This document shows, one piece after another, positions 36,340 to 43,452 of a stretch of 64,000 nucleotides of DNA (the first letter of the stretch is position 1; each line of letters begins with the position of its first letter). Below the pieces are notes generated by a model. It worked only from the letters and a program-made list of their open reading frames with translations, searched no databases and was not told the DNA's origin. A program made the position numbers and the translations under genes. The DNA comes from Myxococcales bacterium (GTDB taxonomy: Bacteria; Myxococcota; Myxococcia; Myxococcales; Myxococcaceae): assembly GCA_020846875.1 (NCBI GenBank), contig JADLDB010000055.1:16511-80510 (forward strand). The letters are read 5' to 3'.

Positions 36340-39083
36340 GGCGCGCCTCCTACGGCCCTGGTCAGCCGTTGGGTGTACTCGCGCCAGGCGGCCTCGACCT
36401 CGACCGGCCGTGGCGCGTGCTCAGGCAGCCGGGCCAGCAGCGCCTCCACGGCTCGCGCTCCTTCTCCCCCCGAAGCCGACGCCAGGCGCGCGCCAAGCAA
36501 CGACGGGAACAAGGACAGCAGGCGTTCCCCGTGCAGCTCGGTCGCCTCACGCGCCGCGGCGGCCGCCTCCTCGGTCCTGCCCGCCAGGGCGTGAGAGAGG
36601 CTCTCCAGCGCCAGGGCAGCACCGCGGGTAGAGCCGGTCACCTGGGCTCCGCGAGCCAGGACCACGTCGTCGTGGCCGGCCTCCAACGCCGCCTCGAGGT
36701 AGACCTGGACGAACTCTGCGCCCAGACCCAGGGCGTCGAGGCGTTGGGCGTAGTCCCAGGCGCGGTGCGGGTCTCCTTCCTGTAGGGCGAGCCACACCAG
36801 GTCGTAGAGCACCGAAGAGTCGGTGGGGGCGAGGACGAGCAGCTCGTCCCCCAGCCGGCGCGCCTCGGCCAGGAGCGCCAGGCGACGCTCGGGCTGACTC
36901 GCGGCGAGGTAGGGCGCCAACGTCCGCAGACCGGTCAACTGCGAGCGCTTGAGGCGGGTGGAGTCGCGCGTGCGCCGGGCGTCCCGCAGCAGCGTCACCA
37001 CCCGCTCCAGGGCGGCGATGGCCTTCGGCCGCTCGTCCCGCGCGTCGAGCAGCCAGCCCAGCAGGAGCGTGTCGTCGGCGAGCTCGCTCTGGGCCACCAC
37101 GTCGCCGGGGGCCAGGGCGACGCGCGCCTCCCCCAGGGCCACGGCCCGCTGACCGGCGGTGAAGGCCTCGTCGAGGCGCTGGGCATTGCCGAGCAGCACG
37201 GCCAGGCGGGACTCGAGCAGCTGGGGCGCCGCGAGGCGCTCCGCGGTCGGGGGCACGGCCGCCGCCACGTGGCTGGCCAGCGCCCGCAGCTCGAGCAGCC
37301 CGTCGAGGGCTTGTTGCTCGCGCCCCTCGTCCAGCGCCAAATCCAGGGCGCGGATGCGGTGCAGCACGCGGCGCGCCTCCACGTCGGCGTCGGCGGGGAG
37401 CTGGGCCTCGAGGGGGGTGAGCGCGCGGTCGGCCTCGCGGAGCGCCGCGGCCGCGTCCCGGCCCCGGCCCGTCGCCCAGCGGGTGCTGGCCACGTCCAAC
37501 CACACGTCCACCAGCAGCAGGCGATCGTCCCGCGGCCCCGACTCGAGATCGAGGTTGGCCGCGTAGACCTCCAGCGCCGAGCGGGACAGTTGGTCCAGCA
37601 CCGCGGCAGACTGGGTGGAGCGCTTGAGCTCTTCCCGCACGTCCTTGAGGAAGAAGGTGGCCATGGCCCGCGCCTCGTCGCGCTCGCGGCGCACCCTCAC
37701 CGCGGTGACGGCGGCCAGCGCCACCAGGCCGGCCAGCGCGGCCACCGCCACGCCGGACAGGGCGCGGTGCCGCTTCAGGAGGCGGCGGAGCACCACCTGG
37801 GGTGTGTACTCGTAGGCGCTCACCCGCTGGCCGGACAGCCAGGCCTCGAGATCCTTCGCCATCGCCTCGGCGTCCTCGTAGCGATCTTCCTTCTTCCGCT
37901 CGAGCGCCCGGTCGCAGATCGCCGCCAGCTCGGGGGGCGCGTCGGGGCATACGCTGGCCACCTTCGGCGCGCTCTGGCTACGCACGTCCGCCAGCACGTC
38001 CCAGGGGCTCGCGCCGACGAAGGGCGCGCGGCCGCACAGCACCTCGAAGAGCAGCGCGCCCAGGCCCCACACGTCGCTCTTCGCGTCGATCTGCTCGCGC
38101 TCGCCCCAGGCCTGCTCGGGGGACATGTAGGAAGGCGTGCCCACTGGGCCGGCGTCGGAGCCGCTGGTGAGATCGGGCGCGAGGGAGATGGGGCGCTCGG
38201 ACGGCTCGCGGTGGCCCAGCACGCGAGCCAGCCCCCAGTCCATGACGAAGGTCTCGCCGCGCATTCCGAGCATCACGTTCTGCGGCTTCAAGTCCCGGTG
38301 AATGACGCCCCGGTGGTGCGCCGCGGCGACGGCCCGGCAGACGGTGAGGAGATCGGGCACGAAGGCCAGGCGGCCTTCCAGCGAGCCGGCGTCGGCCAGG
38401 GCCTGGGCCAGGGTGCGCCCCTTCACCTGCTGCATGGTGAAGTACAGCGTGCCGTCCTTGCGGCGGCCCAGCTCGTACACCGGCACCACGGCCGGGTGCT
38501 CGAGCTGGCCGGTGACGCGGGCCTCGCGCAGGAAGCGCGCCTCCAGCCCGTGGATGTGCAGGGTGTCGTACTTGTGGCTGGTGGTGATGTCGCGCAGCAG
38601 CTCCTTCATCGCCACCTCGCGCTGCAGCACGTGGTCCTTCACCACCAGCACCCGCCCCACGCCGCCCCGCCCCAGCTCCACCGGCCGCCCGTCGGGCCCG
38701 GTGTCCTCGGTGTAGCGGCCCCGCGCCTCGGGGGTGACGTTCTCTGGAGACTCCAGGCTGTCGAAGGACGCGTCCGGCCCGCTCGCCCCGCGCCGCAGCG
38801 TGGCCGACAGGCTGGACAGGCTGTCCTGCACGCGCGGGGGAAGGCTCTTCAACGTCGCCTGGGCGTCGCCCGAGTTGAGGGCCAGCGCTTCGTCCACCAG
38901 TCCCTCGAGCAACCGCTGTGAGGCCGCGTCCAGCGCGCCGCTGGCCACCAGCTCGTCGCTCAGGCGCGTGGCGGAGCCGCGCTTCGACACCCACGCGGTG
39001 CCCACGTGGAGAATGGCGTCGGCGGTGGCCAGCCCGAGCTGCTGGGCGAAGAGCGCGCAGAGGAGATCGCGATCGCCCGTCAC
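36336..39083 (-). CDS. Active transmembrane Ser/Thr protein kinase with TPR-like C-terminus
   Basis: 915 residues from GTG. The N-terminal helical module (1-65, FAQQLGLATADAILHVGTAWV) is the paralogue of that in the following pseudokinase. Kinase domain about 130-415: Gly loop GRGGVGRV (138-145), Lys160 in VAMKELL, HRDLKPQN with Asp264 and Asn269, metal-binding DWG (282-284) in place of DFG, a full activation loop and MSPEQ. DWG is common in active bacterial Hanks kinases. A membrane helix lies at about 445-465 (VAVAALAGLVALAAVTAV), and about 440 helical TPR-like residues follow. It is the middle gene of lipoprotein-kinase-pseudokinase, each coupled by 4-bp overlaps. Confidence 0.93.
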   Translation of the reverse strand: MTGDRDLLCALFAQQLGLATADAILHVGTAWVSKRGSATRLSDELVASGALDAASQRLLEGLVDEALALNSGDAQATLKSLPPRVQDSLSSLSATLRRGASGPDASFDSLESPENVTPEARGRYTEDTGPDGRPVELGRGGVGRVLVVKDHVLQREVAMKELLRDITTSHKYDTLHIHGLEARFLREARVTGQLEHPAVVPVYELGRRKDGTLYFTMQQVKGRTLAQALADAGSLEGRLAFVPDLLTVCRAVAAAHHRGVIHRDLKPQNVMLGMRGETFVMDWGLARVLGHREPSERPISLAPDLTSGSDAGPVGTPSYMSPEQAWGEREQIDAKSDVWGLGALLFEVLCGRAPFVGASPWDVLADVRSQSAPKVASVCPDAPPELAAICDRALERKKEDRYEDAEAMAKDLEAWLSGQRVSAYEYTPQVVLRRLLKRHRALSGVAVAALAGLVALAAVTAVRVRRERDEARAMATFFLKDVREELKRSTQSAAVLDQLSRSALEVYAANLDLESGPRDDRLLLVDVWLDVASTRWATGRGRDAAAALREADRALTPLEAQLPADADVEARRVLHRIRALDLALDEGREQQALDGLLELRALASHVAAAVPPTAERLAAPQLLESRLAVLLGNAQRLDEAFTAGQRAVALGEARVALAPGDVVAQSELADDTLLLGWLLDARDERPKAIAALERVVTLLRDARRTRDSTRLKRSQLTGLRTLAPYLAASQPERRLALLAEARRLGDELLVLAPTDSSVLYDLVWLALQEGDPHRAWDYAQRLDALGLGAEFVQVYLEAALEAGHDDVVLARGAQVTGSTRGAALALESLSHALAGRTEEAAAAAREATELHGERLLSLFPSLLGARLASASGGEGARAVEALLARLPEHAPRPVEVEAAWREYTQRLTRAVGGAP

Positions 39084-39544
39084 GGAGTCCCGCCGTCGTG
39101 GGCGTCGTCACCGTGGGAGAGCGACAGCTCCAGGCGCTCTGCCTTCCTCCGGCAGTCCTCCAGGGCCTCCAGCGCGCGGCTCCCGACGCCTCCGTCCGCT
39201 CCGGCGAGCTCGGCCAGGCGCGCGCAGGCCGCGAGCTGCGCTTCGAGCGCGGGCGGGCGCGAGCCGTCCTTGGGGGCCAGCGCCAGCGGGGTGCGCACCG
39301 TGGGCGAACGCGCGAGGCGAATGGCGTGGGCCAGCCGCTCGGCGTCCTGCGCCTTCGCGGAGCTTCTCGGCACGAGGTCCAGCTCCGAGAGCACCAGGTC
39401 GAAGCCCGGCGCGCCGGGCAGCGCGTGCTGCGAGAGCAGCGCCTCGTACTGCCGCCGGGCCTTCTCGTAGCGCTCCGCTCCCTCGTCGCGGCAGCCCGCG
39501 CCGACGAACAGGAAAACCAGGCTCAAGAGGCTCGACCGGGACAC
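39080..39544 (-). CDS. Small lipoprotein heading the kinase/pseudokinase operon
   Basis: 154 residues. Lipoprotein signal with a good lipobox: LLSLVFLFVGAGC, Cys at about 18, followed by RDEGAERYEKARRQYEALL. The mature part is helical and charged with two more Cys (LAACARL and EDCRRK) that could form a disulfide. No known domain. Its stop overlaps the kinase start by 4 bp, so the three genes are translated together, and the lipoprotein could sit at the membrane near the periplasmic TPR parts of the two kinases. Divergent from the HTH-receiver gene; the 115-bp gap holds the 9-bp repeat array. Confidence 0.8.
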   Translation of the reverse strand: MSRSSLLSLVFLFVGAGCRDEGAERYEKARRQYEALLSQHALPGAPGFDLVLSELDLVPRSSAKAQDAERLAHAIRLARSPTVRTPLALAPKDGSRPPALEAQLAACARLAELAGADGGVGSRALEALEDCRRKAERLELSLSHGDDAHDGGTP

Positions 39545-39607
39545 CGCAGGCAGAGCCCCTAGTGAAGCCGGGCACCCGGTTCAAGGCGCGTCCCGCCGCG
39601 CTGGGGC

Positions 39608-39637
39608 TTGACCTGCCACACCTACCTTTCCTATTGT
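39608..39637 (+). promoter_or_regulatory. Candidate sigma70 promoter of the HTH-receiver gene
   Basis: TTGACC at 39608-39613 and TATTGT at 39632-39637 are separated by 18 bp. Transcription would start near 39644, leaving a leader of about 15 bases with no evident Shine-Dalgarno before the ATG at 39660. The segment is notably less GC-rich than its surroundings. Confidence 0.55.
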
Positions 39638-39664
39638 ACCTGTCATAGCTGTCTTTCCTATGGA
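39611..39664. repeat. Six tandem 9-bp degenerate direct repeats over the promoter
   Basis: Consecutive 9-mers read ACCTGCCAC, ACCTACCTT, TCCTATTGT, ACCTGTCAT, AGCTGTCTT and TCCTATGGA. They also form a 27-bp unit repeated twice with 20 of 27 positions identical. The array runs from just after the -35 element through the start codon. The encoded protein carries a MerR/BldC-type HTH; BldC is known to bind direct repeats as head-to-tail multimers, so autoregulation is a plausible use. Confidence 0.6.
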
Positions 39665-40253
39665 ACCCCGGGTCCTGACTTCTCACGAGGTTGCGTCGCT
39701 GATGCAGGTCAGCCCGTCGGCGGTGCTGCGGTGGATCGACCAGGGGATGCTGCGGGCCTTCCGCACGCCGGGCGGCCACCGGCGGGTGGGGACGGCGGAG
39801 CTCTTGGAGTTCCTGCGGGCGCAGAGGATGCCGGTGCCCCGGGCGCTGGAGGCCCCGCGGTTGCGCCTGTTGGTGATCGACGACGAGCCAGGCTTCCTGC
39901 GCTCCCTGGGTGAGTCCCTGCGGCGGGCCGATCCCCGCCTCGACGTGGAGCTGGCGGAGAGCGCGGTGGACGGGCTCATCAAGATCGGCCTCAAGCGGCC
40001 GGACGTGGTGCTGCTCGACGCCTACATGCCGGGGCTGGAGGGGCCCGAGACCTGCCGGCGGATCAAGTCCGAGCCCCAGACGGCGCACATCGCGGTGCTG
40101 GCGATGAGCGGGCGGCGCTCGGACGAGTTGATCGCGCGCTTCGAGAAGGCGGGGGCGGCCGCCTTCCTTCCCAAGCCGCTCAAGACGACGGCGATCATCG
40201 AGCAGCTTCAGCTGCTGGGACTCCTCGCGCGGGAGAACGCGCCAGGGCCCTGA
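39660..40253 (+). CDS. MerR/BldC-type HTH protein fused to a receiver domain
   Basis: 197 residues. Residues 5-58 are an excisionase/BldC-like winged helix-turn-helix: LTSHEVASLMQVSPSAVLRWIDQG, then FRTPGGHRRV, the hallmark wing of this class. Residues 68-190 form a receiver: VIDDEPG, phospho-acceptor Asp in LLDAYMPGLEG, Ser in AMSGRR and Lys in LPKPLK. HTH at the N-terminus and REC at the C-terminus reverses the usual response-regulator order. No kinase gene is adjacent on the same strand, but a kinase-rich operon starts 60 bp downstream. It lies divergent from the lipoprotein-kinase-pseudokinase operon and may control it, itself, or the operon at 40313. Confidence 0.88.
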   Translation: MEPRVLTSHEVASLMQVSPSAVLRWIDQGMLRAFRTPGGHRRVGTAELLEFLRAQRMPVPRALEAPRLRLLVIDDEPGFLRSLGESLRRADPRLDVELAESAVDGLIKIGLKRPDVVLLDAYMPGLEGPETCRRIKSEPQTAHIAVLAMSGRRSDELIARFEKAGAAAFLPKPLKTTAIIEQLQLLGLLARENAPGP

Positions 40254-40312
40254 AGCGCTTTCCGGGGGGTTGTGAGCTGGTGGCGAACGGAACGCCGCCC
40301 CGGAGGTGCAGC

Positions 40313-42667
40313 ATGTCGTCTCGTCCAGTCCTGATCATCCACTCGGATCCGCGGCGGAGAACCGAGCTCAAGGCGCTCCTCGCCGAGCGTGAGGTGCTGG
40401 AGGCGGAGAGCCGGGCCCAGGCGGTGCCGCTGCTGGCGTCGGGGGCGCTGTCGCTGGTGTTGTCCCAGGCCCTGGAGTTCCGCCGCCTGCTGCGCGATCT
40501 CGAGCGCCACACCCCGGGCACGCCCCGCGCGGTGCTGTGCCCGGATGACCCCGAGGCGCTGCGGCAACTGGCCGAGCTGGCCAGCGAGGGCTACGAGTTC
40601 GCCACCATCCCCGAGCACGCTCCGGAGACGGTCAAGCAGCTGATGAACCCCCGCAGCTCGGTAAGGCTCGTTCCGGTCCGGCCGCTCAAGGCGAGCTTCC
40701 TGGTGGGCGAGGTGGACTACCTGGCGGACGTGGTGGAGCTGAGCAACGACGGGCTGGGCCTGGCGCTGCCCGCGGGGACACCGGTCGAAGGGCTGACCCC
40801 TGGCCGGAGCCTGGCGCGTGCGACGGTCGTCTGCGAGGCCAGGGTGGTCGTGGAGCACAGGACGTGGGCGGTGCGCACCCTTCGCCGCGAGCCAGGTGGC
40901 GCGGGACGGCTCCACCTCGGGGTGACCATCGAGCCGCTCCCGGCGGAGCAGTCCGGGCGCCCGGCGGTGCGGCTGCACGACGAGGTGAAGATCCGCGGGC
41001 TGGTGCGGCGGGCGATCAACCGGCGAGCGCGCTTCGTCTTGCACCGGTCCGACGGCTCAGGGTGGCGTGAGTACACCGAGGCCGCGCTCGACGCCTCGGG
41101 CCGGCTGGTGCTGGGGCGACCGCGCCCCGGGCACGCTTTCGGCGCGGGGGAGATCGCCTTGTTGTCCTTCGAGCTGTTGGGGAGCCAGGTGGAGGCGGCG
41201 ACGGCGGTGCTGGAGGCCGATGACACCCGCGCGGTGGTCTCCCTGCCCCGCTCGGCGCGCCGGAGGGAGCGGCGCGAGGCCCTGCGGATCCGCCTGGGAG
41301 AGCGGCCCGGCGCCACCATCACCCTGCACCAGCCTCTGAGCGGGAAGATCCTCACCCGCCCGCTGCTCGACCTGCACCCGATGGGCACCTCCATCGAGCT
41401 GGACGCCTCGAAGGACGCGCTGCCTTGCGGCCTGGTGCTGCCCGACGTGGAGCTGGAGCTGTTCGGGCGGCGCTGCCGCTGCGCCGCGGTGGTGCGGACC
41501 AACGTCGCGCTGAGCGACGACGGGCGCTGGCGGCGGGTGGGGCTGCGCCTGTTGGCCCCAAGCGACGCCGACCGGCAGCTCCTCGTCGACGCGTGGTTGC
41601 TGGAGTTGGTGCCCGACGTGGCCTGCGGCTCGCGCTTCGGGTTTGAAGCGCTGTGGGAGCTGTTCCGCCACGAAGGCGTGCGCTTCCCCGACTACCCGCT
41701 CGACGCAGCACAGACCGTGGAGACGCTGGGCGCCGCCCACCAGAAGATGGGCGACGGCCGGCACGGGCTGGGGAAGTCCTTCGTGTTTCAGGAAGACGGC
41801 CTGATCCTCGGACACGCGTCCGGGCTGCGAACCCACTCGAAGACCTGGCTGTCTCAGCACCTCGCCGTCCGCAGCGGCTACCACCGGCAGACCCACATCT
41901 CCCAGGCGCTGGTGAACTTGTCCTTCGACTACGGCGAGGCGCTGGGCGACGTGGAGTACCTCCGGGGGTTGTGGAGGACTTCCAATCGTTGGACCTCTCG
42001 CGTGTACGGCGCCGCCACCTCACGGCTCATCCGCCCTGGCCTGTCGTACCTGGCTTCCTTCACGCCCATGCGGGCCACCGTCTCGCAGCCTCGCGGAGCG
42101 CCCACCGTCGTCGCCCACCCCTCTTCGGCCAGCGAGCGGCAGAGCCTGCTGCGGCACCTGCAGCGAAGCTGGGATCCGGTGCGCCTGCGCGCCGACGATC
42201 TGGTGGACGGCGAGCTCGAGCTGAGCACGTTGTCCCGTCGCTTCACCGAGGTCGGCCTCGAGCGCTCTCGGCACGTGGGCGTCGTTTCGGGGCCGCACGG
42301 GGTGCGCGGCTGGGTGTTGATCGAGCGAATGACGCCCGGCCTCTTCTGGGCGGAGTGGTACGACGCCTTCCGCCTGGTGCTGGCGGAGCCGTTCGCTGAT
42401 GACTCCGAGCAAGTGCGCCTGGCGCTGGTCCACTACGCCCTGGCGGAGGCCCGCTCCCGGGGGCGGACCGTCACGCACTGCCTCGCCGACGACGCCGACG
42501 TGGCGTCGCTGGAGCAGAGCGGCTTTGCCAACCTGGGCAAGGTGGTCGAGTTCTGCGCCCACCGCTCGATGAACCGGGAGATGACGGCGCAGTTGATGGC
42601 CATCTTCGAGCGGCTGGCTCGGCGCGGGCGAAGCGACGACCTCCGCGCCGAAGGGGACGACGCGTGA
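40313..42667 (+). CDS. Large PilZ-domain protein with degenerate receiver and acetyltransferase-like C-terminus
   Basis: 784 residues; ATG at 40313 is favoured by GGAGG 6 bases upstream, over an in-frame GTG at 40280. N-terminus (1-105) has a receiver-like fold (PVLIIHSDPRRRTELKALL) but no phospho-acceptor Asp. Two PilZ-like units follow: about 105-215 (DVVELSNDGLGLALP, the NDxSxxG part) and about 325-440 (RRRERREALRIRL as the RxxxR part, then DLHPMGTSIEL), suggesting cyclic-di-GMP binding by at least the second. The final 330 residues contain VGVVSGPHGVRGWVLIERM and VHYALAEARSRGRTVTHCL, reminiscent of a GNAT fold, but I cannot confirm it. Coupled by GTGA to the methyltransferase. Confidence 0.7.
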   Translation: MSSRPVLIIHSDPRRRTELKALLAEREVLEAESRAQAVPLLASGALSLVLSQALEFRRLLRDLERHTPGTPRAVLCPDDPEALRQLAELASEGYEFATIPEHAPETVKQLMNPRSSVRLVPVRPLKASFLVGEVDYLADVVELSNDGLGLALPAGTPVEGLTPGRSLARATVVCEARVVVEHRTWAVRTLRREPGGAGRLHLGVTIEPLPAEQSGRPAVRLHDEVKIRGLVRRAINRRARFVLHRSDGSGWREYTEAALDASGRLVLGRPRPGHAFGAGEIALLSFELLGSQVEAATAVLEADDTRAVVSLPRSARRRERREALRIRLGERPGATITLHQPLSGKILTRPLLDLHPMGTSIELDASKDALPCGLVLPDVELELFGRRCRCAAVVRTNVALSDDGRWRRVGLRLLAPSDADRQLLVDAWLLELVPDVACGSRFGFEALWELFRHEGVRFPDYPLDAAQTVETLGAAHQKMGDGRHGLGKSFVFQEDGLILGHASGLRTHSKTWLSQHLAVRSGYHRQTHISQALVNLSFDYGEALGDVEYLRGLWRTSNRWTSRVYGAATSRLIRPGLSYLASFTPMRATVSQPRGAPTVVAHPSSASERQSLLRHLQRSWDPVRLRADDLVDGELELSTLSRRFTEVGLERSRHVGVVSGPHGVRGWVLIERMTPGLFWAEWYDAFRLVLAEPFADDSEQVRLALVHYALAEARSRGRTVTHCLADDADVASLEQSGFANLGKVVEFCAHRSMNREMTAQLMAIFERLARRGRSDDLRAEGDDA

Positions 42668-43452
42668 CCTACCTGATGGAGGGACAGGCCGAAGGGCACC
42701 GGCTGCTCGCGCAGGAAGCAGCCAACCCCAGCGCCGCACGGCTGCGCCTCACCGGGTTGAAGGAAGGCCACCACGCCGCCGACATCGGCTGTGGCGCCGG
42801 GGCGGTCACCCTGGCGATGGCAGACCTCGTCGGCCCGGGCGGCGCGGTGGTCGCCGTCGATCAGAGCGACGAGCGGCTCGTGCTGGCCCAGGACCAGCTC
42901 CGGGGCGCGGCGCACGTCACCTTCGCGCGGGCTTCGCTGCCGAACACCGGGCTGCCCGGCGAGACCTTCGACTACGTCTGGTGCCAGTTCGTCCTCGAGT
43001 ACCTGCGGACTCCCGCCGTCGCGCTGGCGGAGCTCCAGCGCCTCGCGAAGCCCGGTGGCCGGGTCGTGGTGTCCGAGATCGACGGCTTCGGCCTGGCCTG
43101 TTGGCCCGAGTCGCCTGTGGTGGAGGCTGGCAAGCCGATCTTCCTCCGTGCGCTCGCCTCCACGGGCTTCGACCTGTTCATCGGGCGCAAGCTCTACGGC
43201 CTGTTCCGTGAAGTGGGGCTGAGCGACGTGCGCGTCCACCTCTCGCCCTTCCACGTCACTGCTGGGTCGGCCGACGAGCAGTTGTTGGCGGACTGGCGAA
43301 CGCGCTTCGACACCCTGGCGCCGGTGATGGTGCCGGCCTTCGGTCAGGAAGCGGCCTACCGGGACTTCGCGCGGGCCTACCTCGAAGTGCTGGCTGACCC
43401 TCAGGCCTTCAAGTACTCCGTCATCCTGACCGTGGAGGGGACGCGCCGATGA
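42664..43452 (+). CDS. Class I SAM-dependent methyltransferase
   Basis: 262 residues from GTG at 42664, within the PilZ gene stop. SAM-binding motif I is ADIGCGAGAVTLAMA near 39-53, the motif II acidic residue is in VVAVDQSD near 66, and the later FDYVWCQFVLEY and LAKPGGRVVVSEID complete a class I fold (UbiE/Methyltransf_25 type). The C-terminal third may bind substrate. There is no membrane segment. Its position between a PilZ protein and a kinase-receiver-kinase suggests a signalling role, for example modifying a protein or small molecule of that circuit, but no CheR-type signature is seen. ATGA overlap to the next gene. Confidence 0.88.
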   Translation: MTYLMEGQAEGHRLLAQEAANPSAARLRLTGLKEGHHAADIGCGAGAVTLAMADLVGPGGAVVAVDQSDERLVLAQDQLRGAAHVTFARASLPNTGLPGETFDYVWCQFVLEYLRTPAVALAELQRLAKPGGRVVVSEIDGFGLACWPESPVVEAGKPIFLRALASTGFDLFIGRKLYGLFREVGLSDVRVHLSPFHVTAGSADEQLLADWRTRFDTLAPVMVPAFGQEAAYRDFARAYLEVLADPQAFKYSVILTVEGTRR

